Shown: positions 27,021 to 36,750 of the stretch, piece after piece
How the letters are laid out: each line of letters opens with the position of its first letter
Numbering within the stretch: the stretch's first letter is position 1
From: Halopelagius inordinatus
Lineage (GTDB): Archaea; Halobacteriota; Halobacteria; Halobacteriales; Haloferacaceae
NCBI RefSeq assembly: GCF_900113245.1
Contig: NZ_FOOQ01000001.1
Span: forward strand, 1,364,001-1,428,000
DNA length: 64,000 bases
Direction of reading: 5' to 3'
Translations under genes and position numbers: made by a program
The notes under the pieces: generated by a model
The model's input: the letters and a program-made list of their open reading frames with translations, nothing else
Database searches by the model: none
What the model was told of the DNA's origin: nothing

Positions 27021-27110
27021 GGGCGCACGTCGCGGGCGAGAAGAAAAGGTGTACTGGTGGACCCCGTCCGCGCCGCGTAGTTTCAACACGCCGCCTCGCG
27101 TAGAGCGAGT

Positions 27111-27965
27111 ATGGCACGACGAAGTTTGCTCTTCTCGCCGGGGGACCGTCCGAAACTGATGCGAAAGGCACCCGAAACCGGTGCCGACGTCGTCTGTTTC
27201 GACCTCGAAGACGCCGTCGCCCCGGCGCGAAAAGACGAGGCTCGCGACGCGGTTCGGAGCGTCTTGGCGGACCCCGAGTTCGACCCCGACGCCGAAGTCG
27301 TCGTCCGCCTGACGGCCTCCGAGTTCGAGTCCGACCTCGCGGCCCTCCTCGACGGCGACGGCGGCGACGTGCGCCTCGACGCGGTGATGGTCCCGAAAGT
27401 CGGCTACCACGAGGACGTGCGCGCCGTCGCCGACGAACTGGACGCCCGCGGACGACCGCGTCCCGTGTTCGCTCTCGTCGAAAGCGCACGCGGCGTGTTG
27501 AACGTCTCGGAGATCGCCGCCGCGGACCCGACGACTGCGGTTCTCTTCGGCGCGGAGGATTTGGCCGCCGACGTCGGCGCGACGCGAACGCGCGAGGGGA
27601 CGGAGGTGCTGTACGCCCGAGAACGCGTCGTCCTCGCGGCGGCGGCCGAGGGCGTGGACGCGATAGACACGGTCTACACCGACTTCGAAGACGAGTCGGG
27701 ACTGCGCGAGGCGACGGCGTTCGGCGCGACGCTCGGATACGACGGCAAGATGGCGATTCACCCCGCACAGGTCGCGCCGATAAACGAGGCGTTCACCCCC
27801 GACCCCGACCGAGTCGAGTGGGCCAGACGGGTGATAGCGGCCCGAGACGACGCCGACGAAGCGGGGAGAGGCGTCTTCCGCGTGGACGGGGAGATGATAG
27901 ACGCACCCCTCGTCGCGCAGGCCGAGCGGATTCTGGACCGCGCCGGATACGATTCGGCGTCCTAG
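27111..27965 (+). CDS. HpcH/HpaI-CitE family lyase (malyl-CoA/methylmalyl-CoA lyase-like)
   Basis: 284 residues, TIM barrel. MARRSLLFSPGDRPKLMRKA is the CitE-type opening, DVVCFDLEDAVAP carries metal and acyl-CoA determinants, and ALVESARGVLN and VLFGAEDLAADVG contain the conserved Glu and Asp metal ligands. GYDGKMAIHPAQVAPINEAF near the end is the family signature. It lacks the citrate lyase alpha and gamma partners, so malyl- or beta-methylmalyl-CoA lyase is more likely. Confidence 0.85.
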   Translation: MARRSLLFSPGDRPKLMRKAPETGADVVCFDLEDAVAPARKDEARDAVRSVLADPEFDPDAEVVVRLTASEFESDLAALLDGDGGDVRLDAVMVPKVGYHEDVRAVADELDARGRPRPVFALVESARGVLNVSEIAAADPTTAVLFGAEDLAADVGATRTREGTEVLYARERVVLAAAAEGVDAIDTVYTDFEDESGLREATAFGATLGYDGKMAIHPAQVAPINEAFTPDPDRVEWARRVIAARDDADEAGRGVFRVDGEMIDAPLVAQAERILDRAGYDSAS

Positions 27966-28040
27966 TACAATATCGAGAGTGGGGTAGACAACGGTAGAAA
28001 TCCCGGCAGACTTAACGTGCGCCCCACGGGTGAGTGAACT

Positions 28041-29297
28041 ATGTCCGAGGAGGCAAACCCGTTCGAGAGTCTGCAGGAGCAGATAGACGACGCCGCGGGG
28101 CATCTCGACGTCAGAGACGACGTTATCGAACGTCTGAAGCACCCCGAGCGAGTGCTCGAACTCAACCTCTCTGTCGACATGGACGACGGCCGAGTAGAGC
28201 GATTCGAGGCGTTCCGGTCGCAGTTCAACGGCGACAGGGGTCCGTACAAAGGTGGTATCCGGTATCACCCGAACGTCTCCCGCGACGAAGTGAAAGCGCT
28301 CTCGGGGTGGATGGTGTACAAATGCGCCGTCGTCGATATCCCGTACGGCGGCGGAAAGGGGGGTATCGTCATCGACCCGACGGAGTACTCCGAGAGCGAA
28401 CTCGAACGCATCACGCGGTCGTTCGCCGAGGAACTCCGTCCCATCATCGGCGAGGACGAGGACATCCCCGCCCCGGACGTGAACACGGGTCAACGGGAGA
28501 TGAACTGGATAAAGGACACCTACGAGACGCTCGAACACACGACGGAACCCGGCGTCGTCACCGGGAAAGCGCTCTCCTCCGGCGGGTCCGAAGGTCGAGT
28601 CGAGGCGACGGGTCGGTCCACCATGCTCGCCGCCCGCGAGGCGTTCGACTACCTCGACATCGAGATGGAAGACGCCACCGTCGCGGTGCAGGGGTACGGT
28701 AACGCCGGGTCCATCGCGGCGTATCTCCTCGAAGAGTTGGGAGCGAACGTCGTCGCCGTCTCCGACTCCAGCGGCGGAATCTACGCCGAGGGCGGACTCG
28801 ACGCCCGCGGAGCAAAGCAGTTCAAAGCGGAGACGGGGTCGGTCGTCGGATACGACGAGGGCCAAGAGGAACTCACGAACGAGGAACTCCTGACGCTGGA
28901 CGTCGATCTCCTCGTGCCCGCGGCTTTAGAGAACGCCATCGACGGCGAACTCGCGGCGGACGTGCAGGCCGACGTGGTGGTCGAAGCGGCGAACGGACCG
29001 CTGACGCCCGACGCCGACGACGTCCTCACCGACCGCGACGTGACCGTCGTTCCGGACATCCTCGCGAACGCCGGCGGCGTCACCGTCTCGTACTTCGAGT
29101 GGGTGCAGAACCGCCAGCGCTTCTCGTGGACCGAAGAGCGAGTGAACGACGAACTCGAACGCGTCGTCACGGACGCCTTCGACACCCTCGTCGACGCCTA
29201 CGAGACGCACGACCTGCCGAACTTCCGAACCGCGGCGTACGTCGTCGCCATCCGTCGCGTCGCGGACGCGTACGCCGAGAGCGGCAACTGGCCCTGA
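28041..29297 (+). CDS. gdhA: Glutamate dehydrogenase (Glu/Leu/Phe/Val family)
   Basis: 418 residues. Catalyses interconversion of glutamate and 2-oxoglutarate plus ammonium. The substrate region is [29 protein letters not shown], with [11 protein letters not shown] following. [15 protein letters not shown] and the dinucleotide loop [14 protein letters not shown] show the second domain; ASPFxxG appears as LPNFRTAAY at the C-terminus. Cofactor preference cannot be read with certainty. It starts 75 bases after the CitE-like gene on the same strand, a link suited to the methylaspartate cycle (inference). Confidence 0.9.
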   Translation: MSEEANPFESLQEQIDDAAGHLDVRDDVIERLKHPERVLELNLSVDMDDGRVERFEAFRSQFNGDRGPYKGGIRYHPNVSRDEVKALSGWMVYKCAVVDIPYGGGKGGIVIDPTEYSESELERITRSFAEELRPIIGEDEDIPAPDVNTGQREMNWIKDTYETLEHTTEPGVVTGKALSSGGSEGRVEATGRSTMLAAREAFDYLDIEMEDATVAVQGYGNAGSIAAYLLEELGANVVAVSDSSGGIYAEGGLDARGAKQFKAETGSVVGYDEGQEELTNEELLTLDVDLLVPAALENAIDGELAADVQADVVVEAANGPLTPDADDVLTDRDVTVVPDILANAGGVTVSYFEWVQNRQRFSWTEERVNDELERVVTDAFDTLVDAYETHDLPNFRTAAYVVAIRRVADAYAESGNWP

Positions 29298-29394
29298 ACC
29301 GCCGAATCCCGGTCGCGACGGATGCGTCCGGTCGACCTTTTCTGTTCGAACGCGTATCAAAAAGAGATATACGGTGCGTCACCGAGCCACATAC

Positions 29395-30150
29395 ATGTCC
29401 CTCCTCGAACTCGTCGCAGAGGTCGAAGCCGAGCGAAAGACGCTCTACGTCAACGCGGCGGACGAGGACGCCGTCGAATCGGTCGAACGGACGTTCGCGG
29501 ACCGGAACCTGCGAGTCGTAGCGGTGCCGCCGGAGTCGGCCCCGCCGGAGTTCGCGATGTTGACCGACGGCGACGACGTTCTCTCTGCGACGTCGCTCTC
29601 TGCTCTCGTCGCGGACGACGATTCGCGGCGCGCGCCGGGGTTCGACGCCGACCCGTACCGCCCGATTCTCGACGAACTCGACGAGACGTTCTTTACGTCC
29701 TACGACGCCGCACAGATGCTGTCCGCCTCCCGTGAGATAGAAGACCGAGCGTGGCGGACGGGGTCGGGTCGCCTCTACGCGGGGTTTCAGACGTACTCGG
29801 TTCTGGCGGCGCAACTGCCGGTCTACGAGCAACTCGGGACGAAATCTGGACTGGACGTCGTCGCCCTCGCGGCACCCGACGGCGAACTGCCGCCGTACGA
29901 AGAGACGTTCGCCGTCTGCGGGCGTTCGACGCCCGAAGTTCGGAGCGTCTGGTTCGTCGCCTTCGACGGCGGGCCCGCCGCGGACGACGCGTGCGCTCTC
30001 GTGGCCGAAGAACGCGAGGCGGGGCGGTTCTACGGCTTTTGGACCTACGACCCCGACACCGTCGACGACATCTTCGACTACGTCACGGACCGGTATCTCG
30101 GGTCGAGAGACGATGCGCCGTCGTCGCCGCCGACTCGAAGCGACGCGTAG
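29395..30150 (+). CDS. DICT-domain sensory protein
   Basis: 251 residues from the ATG at 29395. The central part ([21 protein letters not shown] and onward through [26 protein letters not shown]) fits the DICT domain, a sensory module found with guanylate cyclases and two-component systems. No output domain is fused. A TATA-like stretch GAGATATACGG lies about 28 bases upstream, so the mRNA is probably leaderless. Confidence 0.75.
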   Translation: MSLLELVAEVEAERKTLYVNAADEDAVESVERTFADRNLRVVAVPPESAPPEFAMLTDGDDVLSATSLSALVADDDSRRAPGFDADPYRPILDELDETFFTSYDAAQMLSASREIEDRAWRTGSGRLYAGFQTYSVLAAQLPVYEQLGTKSGLDVVALAAPDGELPPYEETFAVCGRSTPEVRSVWFVAFDGGPAADDACALVAEEREAGRFYGFWTYDPDTVDDIFDYVTDRYLGSRDDAPSSPPTRSDA

Positions 30151-30244
30151 ACCGCAGTGCTCGACGGGGGATGCACAGACGTGTATATCTCGCAGCGTTC
30201 TGAACCCGAGTGATTCAAGTCGGTCCATCACCCGCTACTCAACG

Positions 30245-31159
30245 ATGCGTCAGGACCACCTCATCTCCGCGGCACAACTGTCGCGGGAGGATATCGAGGC
30301 GGTGCTCGACCGGGCGGCCGAAATCGACGCCGACCCGGCGGCGTGGCAGCAACGTCGCGCCGGGCAGGTTCTCGGCCTCTGCTTTTTCGAACCCAGCACC
30401 CGCACTCGGATGAGTTTCGACACCGCCATGAAGCGATTGGGCGGTCGCACCGTGGACATGGGCCCGGTCGAGTCCTCCTCCGTCAAGAAAGGCGAGACGC
30501 TCGCGGACACCGTCCGCGTCGTCGAAGGATACGCGGACGCCCTCGTCCTCAGACATCCCTACGAGGGGGCGGCTTCGATGGCCTCGGAGTTCGTCGACGT
30601 CCCCCTCGTCAACGCCGGCGACGGCGCGGGGCAACACCCCTCCCAGACGCTTTTGGACCTCTACACCATCCGCGAGAACGTCGGACTCGACGATATCACG
30701 GTCGGAATCATGGGCGACCTGAAGTACGGCCGAACGGTCCACTCGCTGGCGGAGGCGTTGACCAACTTCGACGTCCGTCAACACTTCGTCAGTCCCGAGA
30801 GCCTGCAACTGCCCCGGAGCGTCCGCTACGACCTCCACGAGTCGGGCGCACAGGTGCGAGAACACACCGAACTCCACGACGTCCTCCCTGACCTCGACGT
30901 CCTGTACGTCACGCGCATCCAGCGCGAACGCTTCCCCGACGAAAACGAGTACCGGAAGGTGGCGGGCGAGTACCAGATAGACGTCGACGACCTCTCGCGC
31001 GCGAAAGAGTCGCTTACGGTGATGCACCCGCTTCCGCGCGTGGACGAAATCGCGCCGGAGATAGACGAGACGGCCCACGCGAAGTACTTCGAACAGGCGC
31101 ACAACGGCGTCCCGGTTCGGATGGCGCTTTTGGACATGCTGTTGGAGGGAGAGCGATGA
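30245..31159 (+). CDS. pyrB: Aspartate carbamoyltransferase catalytic subunit
   Basis: 304 residues. Transfers carbamoyl from carbamoyl phosphate to aspartate, the second step of pyrimidine synthesis. The carbamoyl-phosphate loop is [12 protein letters not shown] (about residue 45), then [20 protein letters not shown]-like [27 protein letters not shown] and [14 protein letters not shown]. Followed by pyrI with a 4-base overlap; the two form the ATCase holoenzyme. Confidence 0.97.
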   Translation: MRQDHLISAAQLSREDIEAVLDRAAEIDADPAAWQQRRAGQVLGLCFFEPSTRTRMSFDTAMKRLGGRTVDMGPVESSSVKKGETLADTVRVVEGYADALVLRHPYEGAASMASEFVDVPLVNAGDGAGQHPSQTLLDLYTIRENVGLDDITVGIMGDLKYGRTVHSLAEALTNFDVRQHFVSPESLQLPRSVRYDLHESGAQVREHTELHDVLPDLDVLYVTRIQRERFPDENEYRKVAGEYQIDVDDLSRAKESLTVMHPLPRVDEIAPEIDETAHAKYFEQAHNGVPVRMALLDMLLEGER

Positions 31160-31629
31160 CGTCCGACGCAGACAAGCAACTCCGCGTCTCGAAGATTCGC
31201 GACGGAACCGTCATCGACCACGTCACCGCCGGGCAGGCGTTGAACGTCCTCGCCATCCTCGATATCGACGGGTCGGGCGGCGAGAGCGTCTCCATCGGTA
31301 TCAACGTCCCCTCGGACCGCCTCGCGAACAAAGACATCGTGAAGGTCGAAGGCCGGGAACTCAGCCAATCCGAGGTGGACGTCCTCTCGGTCATCGCCCC
31401 GGAGGCGACGATAAACATCGTCCGCGACTACGAAGTCGTAGACAAGAAGCGAGTCGAACGACCCGCGGAGGTCACGGGAATCGTCTCCTGTCCCAACCGC
31501 AACTGCATCACGACGGCTGACGAACCCGTCAGCACCAGATTCGAGGTGCTCTCGGACGGCCTGCGCTGTGCGTTCTGCGGGACTATCGTCCGCGACGACG
31601 AGATAGGCGAACATCTCGCTGTCGCCTGA
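31156..31629 (+). CDS. pyrI: Aspartate carbamoyltransferase regulatory subunit
   Basis: 157 residues. The N-terminal allosteric nucleotide-binding domain starts [21 protein letters not shown]. The C-terminal zinc domain has four cysteines, CPNRNC and CAFC, which hold the contact to the catalytic trimers. ATGA overlap with pyrB couples translation. CTP/ATP control is expected from the family. Confidence 0.97.
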   Translation: MTSDADKQLRVSKIRDGTVIDHVTAGQALNVLAILDIDGSGGESVSIGINVPSDRLANKDIVKVEGRELSQSEVDVLSVIAPEATINIVRDYEVVDKKRVERPAEVTGIVSCPNRNCITTADEPVSTRFEVLSDGLRCAFCGTIVRDDEIGEHLAVA

Positions 31630-31650
31630 CCGCCTCGATACCGGCCCTCT

Positions 31651-32697
31651 TTACCGCCCCTCTCGCCGTCCCCGTCGATTATCTGCGCTCGTGAATTCGA
31701 ACCGCGCGCCGCCGTCAGTCCCCGACGTGAGCGACACCGCCCACCCCTGCGCTTCGGCCAGCGAACGGACGATGTTCAGCCCGATTCCCGTCCCGCGAGC
31801 GGTGGAGGTGACGCCCGGGTCGAAGACGCGTTTCCGGTCGGACTCGGGGACTCCCTGTCCGTCGTCTTCGACGTAGAACCCGTCGGCTAACTCGCCGACG
31901 CGCACGGCCACGTCGGACGCGACGTGGTGCGACGCGTTCCGAAACAGGTTCTCGAAGATGCGTCTGAGGCGCGCTTCGTCCGCATCGACGCTCGCGTCCG
32001 TCTCCACCGACAGCGTCGCGTCCACCGTCTCGACCGACGCCCACGCCGCCTCCGCGACGCGGCGCAGTTCGACGGGCGCGGTGCGTTCGACCACCTCGCC
32101 TTCGCGCGCCGCCGCGAGGACGTCGTCGATGATGTCGTCGACGCGTTCGAGGGCCGCCGCGGCCCGCCCGAGATACTCGGAGTCGTTCGTCCCCCGTTCG
32201 AGTTCGAGATAGCCCATCGCGACGGAGAGGGGGTTCCGAAGGTCGTGGCTGACGACGCTCGCGAACGTTTCGAGGCGGTCGTTCTGGCGGCCGAGTTTCC
32301 GTTCGTTGTGTCGTTGCGTCGTGATGTCGCGTCCGACGCCCGCGACGCCCGCGACGCGTCCGTCCGGCGCGTTCACGCTCCGACCCGTCAACTCGAACAG
32401 GACTCGACCCTCGGTCGTCTCCGCGCGGGCTTCGACCTTCGTCTCGCCGTCGACGAGTGCCTCCTCGAAGGCCGCTTCGACCGCCCGCCCGTCCTCGGGG
32501 AGGAAGAACTTCTCCGGGGTCATCTCCGAGAGTTCCTCGTCGGTCAGGTCGAACAGTTCGTTCAGGCGTTCGTTCCACCGTACGAGGCGACCAGTCGGGT
32601 CGAAGAGGTAGAACACGTCGTCGAGAGCGTCGAGTGCGCCCTCGAGGAGCCAATCGTCGGGGGCGTGTTCCTCACCGATATCGTCGTGTGCGGGCAT
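31651..32697 (-). CDS. PAS-domain sensor histidine kinase
   Basis: 348 residues, no membrane helix, so a soluble kinase. The PAS domain (about 20-135) contains DVFYLFDPTGRLVRWNERL. HisKA holds the phosphorylated histidine in VVSHDLRNPLSVAMGYLEL, and the ATPase part has N-box FENLFRNASHHV, YVEDDGQGVPESDR and GTGIGLNIVRSLAEAQGW. No response regulator is adjacent; the signal is unknown. The ATG at 32697 is chosen; the frame upstream looks noncoding. Confidence 0.92.
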   Translation of the reverse strand: MPAHDDIGEEHAPDDWLLEGALDALDDVFYLFDPTGRLVRWNERLNELFDLTDEELSEMTPEKFFLPEDGRAVEAAFEEALVDGETKVEARAETTEGRVLFELTGRSVNAPDGRVAGVAGVGRDITTQRHNERKLGRQNDRLETFASVVSHDLRNPLSVAMGYLELERGTNDSEYLGRAAAALERVDDIIDDVLAAAREGEVVERTAPVELRRVAEAAWASVETVDATLSVETDASVDADEARLRRIFENLFRNASHHVASDVAVRVGELADGFYVEDDGQGVPESDRKRVFDPGVTSTARGTGIGLNIVRSLAEAQGWAVSLTSGTDGGARFEFTSADNRRGRREGR

Positions 32698-32841
32698 CAG
32701 AATCTCTTCCTTCGGGTAACAGGCGACGTAAGTCGTCAAAAGCGTTCCGCGGGCGGCGTCGTCCGCCCGTCGGACACCGTTCTCGAAGCGAGAATATCTC
32801 GGGTCGAAATCACTTTGTATCCGGTGGACGAAGGACGCGGT

Positions 32842-32946
32842 ATGTCCGGAAAGGCGAAACTCGTCCTCGTACTGGCCCTCGTAGCGACTCTCTACCTGAC
32901 GCTCTCCGGTGGGTCCGAACCCATCGACGTGGACGTCGAAGAGTAG
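32842..32946 (+). CDS. 34-residue single-helix membrane peptide
   Basis: A short open frame with one helix (KLVLVLALVATLYLTLSGG) and an acidic tail ending DVDVEE. Starts with MSGKAK and is divergent from the kinase. The clean helix plus acidic tail pattern is typical of haloarchaeal microproteins. No family recognised. Confidence 0.55.
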   Translation: MSGKAKLVLVLALVATLYLTLSGGSEPIDVDVEE

Positions 32947-33042
32947 CGACGGAGACAACGTCGGCGGCGAACCGCGCGTCGAACGTCCGTTTTTTCGGCC
33001 GACAGCGAACGACTCTTCAGCGTCGGCGAGAAAGAAGAATGC

Positions 33043-33888
33043 ATGTACGGCGTCGTCACGCGGAACGAGGAGGAAGTCGAGGGGGACGTCTTCGACCGCG
33101 GGTTCTACGAGGTCAAAGACGTGACCGGACGGGCGGCGGCCCCGTTACCGAACGCGGTGAACATGGTGTCTTGTTTCGGCGACACCGCCGCCGCGAACTC
33201 GGACCCCGAACTCGTCCCCGTCGACGACGAGGGGAACCTCGCGACGCGCGACCAGACGTACTTCGATTGGGCGTACATCTGCCCGACGAACGAGGAGTAC
33301 CGAAGCGGCCTGCTCGAAATCGTCGAGGACTGTGCCGCCGAGAACGACGACGTTCGACTCGACGACGTGGGCTTTCCGCGCGAGGAGTACTGCCGGTGTG
33401 ACCGCTGTGACCGACTCTTCGAGGAGAGCGACCACGACGACCGGATGGCGTGGCGCGCCGAGGTGATAACGGAGTTCGTCGCGGAGGCGGCCGACCGCAT
33501 CCCCGGGCGGACGTATCTGACGCTCTACCCCGACCCGTATCCGGGGCATCTCTACCGGCGGGCGGGACTCGACGTGGAGGCACTCGCGGAGTACGTCGAC
33601 GAGTTCGTCGTCCCCCTCTACGACGTGGACTACGGGACGACCTACTGGCTCGAGACCATCGCCAAAGGGTTTCAGACGCTCCTTTCTCCCCTCGACGTGC
33701 CGTTCTCGATAGAACTGTACGCCGTCGAGGTGGACGTGGACGCTCTCATCCACGCGACCGAGGTGGCCTCGGAGTACGGGAAAGACGTGTTCTTCGGCTA
33801 CGACGCCTCGAACGCCACCGCGGCGCTTCGGCGGATGAACGCCGACGACCGGTCGGGCGTGACGCACCGCCCCGACGACGCCGAGTGA
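33043..33888 (+). CDS. Putative TIM-barrel glycosyl-hydrolase-like protein
   Basis: 281 residues, conserved haloarchaeal-type protein. The segment DDVGFPREEYCRCDRCDRLFEES, with a CxCxxC cluster, resembles sequence in some uncharacterised glycoside-hydrolase-like barrels. Later strands end in DEFVVPLYDVDYG, FSIELYAVEVD and VFFGYDASN, consistent with a beta/alpha barrel. No assigned catalytic pair. Function unknown. Confidence 0.7.
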   Translation: MYGVVTRNEEEVEGDVFDRGFYEVKDVTGRAAAPLPNAVNMVSCFGDTAAANSDPELVPVDDEGNLATRDQTYFDWAYICPTNEEYRSGLLEIVEDCAAENDDVRLDDVGFPREEYCRCDRCDRLFEESDHDDRMAWRAEVITEFVAEAADRIPGRTYLTLYPDPYPGHLYRRAGLDVEALAEYVDEFVVPLYDVDYGTTYWLETIAKGFQTLLSPLDVPFSIELYAVEVDVDALIHATEVASEYGKDVFFGYDASNATAALRRMNADDRSGVTHRPDDAE

Positions 33889-33901
33889 GAGGCCTCAGGT
33901 C

Positions 33902-34015
33902 TCAGAGATACCCCGACAGGACGAGGATGGCGAGGACGCCGACGACGAACACGAGGAAGGCGAAGACGAACAATCCGTAGAGGAGGCGACGCTGTCCCGC
34001 GGTCGGTTCTGCCAT
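33902..34015 (-). CDS. 37-residue single-helix membrane peptide
   Basis: A short frame, MAEPTAGQRR followed by a 25-residue helix to the stop. Lies between the TIM-barrel gene (convergent) and the ThuA gene (upstream on the same strand). Acceptable haloarchaeal microprotein; function unknown. Confidence 0.55.
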   Translation of the reverse strand: MAEPTAGQRRLLYGLFVFAFLVFVVGVLAILVLSGYL

Positions 34016-34095
34016 ATCTAGCCGATAGGGAGCCACGCGTTTATTTCGAACGGTGGGGACAGTGGAGGCGAGGCGCGGGAACGACAGTCGGCGCG

Positions 34096-34821
34096 TCAGT
34101 CGCTCAGATCTTCGAGCGGTTCGACGTTGCCGTAGTTCGGCGTCGGTCCGTCGCCCGGTGCGGCCCACTCGGCGGCGTTCGCGAGAACGTCGCGCACGTC
34201 GTCGCGGAAGTAGATGGGGTACGTCTCGTGGCCCGGGCGGAAGTAGAAGACGCGACCCGACCCGCGGGCGTAACAGCATCCCGACCGGAACACCTCGCCG
34301 CCCTCGAACCAACTGGTGAAGACGAGTTGGTCCGGCGCGGGCACGTCGAAATGTTCGCCGTACATCTCTGCTTCGGGTATCTCGATGTACTCGCCGACGC
34401 CGTCGGCGATGGGGTGAGAGGGGTCGGTCACCCAGAGGCGTTCTTTCTCGCCCGCCTCGCGCCACTTCAGCGAACACCGCGTCCCCATGAGTCGCTTGAA
34501 CGGTTTCGAGTAGTGCCCCGAGTGGAGAACGAGAAGTCCCATCCCGTCTAGAACGCGTTCGACCACGCGTTCGACCGCCTCGTCGTCCACCTCGTCGTGC
34601 GCGCGGTGGCCCCACCACGCCAACACGTCGGTGTCGTCGAGAACCTCCTCGGTCAGGCCGTGTTCGGGGTCGTCTAACGTCGCCGTCCGCGTCTCGAACC
34701 CTCGGTCCTCGTATCCCTCGGCGATGGCCTCGTGGATGCCGTCGGGGTACACCTCCGCGACTTCTTCGTCCTCCTTCTCGTGGCGGTACTCGTTCCAAAC
34801 TGTGATGCGTACGTCGGACAT
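34096..34821 (-). CDS. ThuA-domain protein
   Basis: 241 residues, class I glutamine-amidotransferase-like fold. Motifs are [47 protein letters not shown] and the C-terminal [15 protein letters not shown]. ThuA proteins occur with sugar (trehalose/sucrose) utilisation and have putative glycosidase or hydrolase roles. It is the last gene of the menA-menC strand block but is probably unrelated to menaquinone. Confidence 0.85.
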   Translation of the reverse strand: MSDVRITVWNEYRHEKEDEEVAEVYPDGIHEAIAEGYEDRGFETRTATLDDPEHGLTEEVLDDTDVLAWWGHRAHDEVDDEAVERVVERVLDGMGLLVLHSGHYSKPFKRLMGTRCSLKWREAGEKERLWVTDPSHPIADGVGEYIEIPEAEMYGEHFDVPAPDQLVFTSWFEGGEVFRSGCCYARGSGRVFYFRPGHETYPIYFRDDVRDVLANAAEWAAPGDGPTPNYGNVEPLEDLSD

Positions 34822-34865
34822 ACTCTCGGGTCGCGCGGGGCGAGTAAGTAGCCTGCGTTCGGCGG

Positions 34866-35666
34866 CTATCGGCCCTCGAACTCCGGGGGACGCCGTTCGA
34901 GGAAGGCGTCGATTCCCTCCTCGTGGTCTTCCGTTCCGAACAGCGCTCCTTGGGCGGCGGCCTCGTGTTCTATCGCCGTTTCGAGCGACACCTCGAACCC
35001 CCGCCGGAGCAGACGCTTCGACGTGCGCAACGCGGCCGTCGGTCCCTCGGCCACGTCGGAGACGAACGCCGCAGTCTCCGCTTCGAAGGCGTCAGCGTCG
35101 AAGACGCGGTTCGCGAGTCCGAGGTCCGAGGCGCGTTCGGCGTCGAGAACCTCGCCGGTGTAGACGAGTTCCTTCGCGACGCCCGCGCCCACCTCGCGGG
35201 GGAGGAGATAGGAGACGCCGGAATCGACCGCGAGCCCGAGTTTCTCGAAGCCGAATCCGATCCGCCCCTCGGTCGAAAACAGGCGAACGTCGCAGGCGAG
35301 AGCAACGGCCGCGCCCGCGCCGATGGCCGGGCCGTCTATCTTCGCGACGGTGGGATACGCGCAGTCGTGTATCCGCTTTACGACGCCCGCGGTGTCCTCT
35401 ATGACGTGGCGAACCGCCTCCTCCGTGGTCCACTCGTCACCGCGCAGTCGGAGCATGGCGTCTACGTCGCCGCCCGCACAGAAGGCGTCGCCCGCGCCCT
35501 CGAAGACGACACAGCGCACGTCGTCGTCGAGTCCGTCGAGCGCGTCGCGCACCCCCGCGGTCACGTCCGTCGTCAACGCGTTCCGCACGTCGGGTCGGTC
35601 GAGCGTCACGGTGACGACGCCTCCGGTCGAAGAAACGAGAACCGAGTTTTCAGTTTCGTCGCTCAT
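34866..35666 (-). CDS. Enoyl-CoA hydratase/isomerase (crotonase family)
   Basis: 266 residues. Crotonase signatures are [17 protein letters not shown] (oxyanion hole), [21 protein letters not shown] and the second-helix Glu region [17 protein letters not shown]. Starts at the ATG at 35666. It lies 31 bases after menC on the same strand. Unlike MenB, it lacks the SVRG-type segment and the DHNA-CoA-specific C-terminus, so it is likely a general enoyl-CoA hydratase. Confidence 0.88.
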   Translation of the reverse strand: MSDETENSVLVSSTGGVVTVTLDRPDVRNALTTDVTAGVRDALDGLDDDVRCVVFEGAGDAFCAGGDVDAMLRLRGDEWTTEEAVRHVIEDTAGVVKRIHDCAYPTVAKIDGPAIGAGAAVALACDVRLFSTEGRIGFGFEKLGLAVDSGVSYLLPREVGAGVAKELVYTGEVLDAERASDLGLANRVFDADAFEAETAAFVSDVAEGPTAALRTSKRLLRRGFEVSLETAIEHEAAAQGALFGTEDHEEGIDAFLERRPPEFEGR

Positions 35667-35697
35667 GCGCGACCCGACGGCTGCAGGGAACAAAAGG

Positions 35698-36750
35698 TCA
35701 CGGTCGATAGAGAGATTCGAGACCCGTTCCGAGTCCCGGCCCCTCGGGGACGCGGAGTTTCCCCTCCGAGACGGGTGCGGGGTCCGAAGCGAGGTCGGAC
35801 GACAGCATCGACCCCGTCGCGAGTCCGCAGGCGGGCACGTCGGGTATCGCGGCGGCGACGTGCGCCGCACCGACGCGCGCGACGACGGCGTCTATCGTCG
35901 TCGTCACGACGGCGTCCGCGCCCGCGTCTCGGGCGCGCCGAACCGCCGCGAGCGTCCTGTCGGGGCCGCCCAACGCCATCGGTTTGCAGACGAGGACGTC
36001 CGCCGCGTCGGCGTCGAGGACGGCCGATACCGTCGTCGTCGCGAGTGACTCGTCGAGTGCGACGCCGACGCCGCGTCCGCGGAGGGCGGCGTGTTCGGAC
36101 GCCTTCTCGGCGGGAAGCGGTTGCTCGACGTACGAGTAGTCGAGTTCGGCGGCGGTATCGAGCATCCGTTCTGCCGTCTCCTGGTCCCACGCGCCGTTGG
36201 CGTCGGCGCGGAGTTCGACCGAATCGCCCGCCGCATCGCGGGCGGCCCGGAGGCGCGTCTCGTCCGCGTTCGGCGCGCGCGCGCCGACTTTCAGTTTCAC
36301 GCAGTCGTAGCCCTCCGCGACGGCGTCTCTCACGGCGTCTCTCGTCTCCGCTACTGACCCGTCGCCGACGGTGGCGTTGACGGGGACGGACTCGGCGGCG
36401 GGGACGGGACGTCCCGCATCCGCGGCGAGTGCGTCGCAGAGACGCTGACCCGACTCGCGCGCCGCGGCGTCGGCGCGGGCGAGGGAGTAGCCGTGTCTGG
36501 CCGCGGGCGTTGACGAGCGTTGCTCGTCAGGCCATCGGACGTGGTCCGATGAGGCCGAACCGTCGGGATTCCCGGCTTCGAGGGCCTCTCGGCACTCCGC
36601 GAGCGATTCCGTCCACCCCGGAAGCGGCGTCGCCTCGCCGAGACCGGTCCCCTCGTCGGTTCGGACGAGAAATCCAGTCCGCGACTCGATGGTCCCGGCG
36701 GCGGTGCCGAGAGGGCGGGCGAGTTCGACGGAGAAGCGTTCGAGACGCAT
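35698..36750 (-). CDS. menC: o-Succinylbenzoate synthase (enolase superfamily)
   Basis: 350 residues. Dehydrates SHCHC to o-succinylbenzoate in menaquinone synthesis. KLKVGARAP (catalytic KxK-type lysine), ADANGAWD, EQPLPAEK and ALDESL hold the lysine and metal acids; VCKPMALGG is the second lysine. Its start overlaps menA's stop by 1 base. Residues about 61-83 are an extra loop encoded by two perfect DNA hairpins (36511-36529 and 36533-36551), absent from what I expect of the family. The frame stays open, so the enzyme is likely functional. Confidence 0.85.
   Translation of the reverse strand: MRLERFSVELARPLGTAAGTIESRTGFLVRTDEGTGLGEATPLPGWTESLAECREALEAGNPDGSASSDHVRWPDEQRSSTPAARHGYSLARADAAARESGQRLCDALAADAGRPVPAAESVPVNATVGDGSVAETRDAVRDAVAEGYDCVKLKVGARAPNADETRLRAARDAAGDSVELRADANGAWDQETAERMLDTAAELDYSYVEQPLPAEKASEHAALRGRGVGVALDESLATTTVSAVLDADAADVLVCKPMALGGPDRTLAAVRRARDAGADAVVTTTIDAVVARVGAAHVAAAIPDVPACGLATGSMLSSDLASDPAPVSEGKLRVPEGPGLGTGLESLYRP
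36511..36551. repeat. Double-hairpin palindromic element inside menC
   Basis: TGACGAGC-GTT-GCTCGTCA (36511-36529) and CATCGGAC-GTG-GTCCGATG (36533-36551) are two perfect 8-bp inverted repeats with 3-base loops, three bases apart. They sit in frame in menC and encode residues about 67-80. The arrangement resembles a palindromic unit (as in protein-inserted palindromic elements of other prokaryotes). No second copy was found by eye in this window. Confidence 0.75.
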
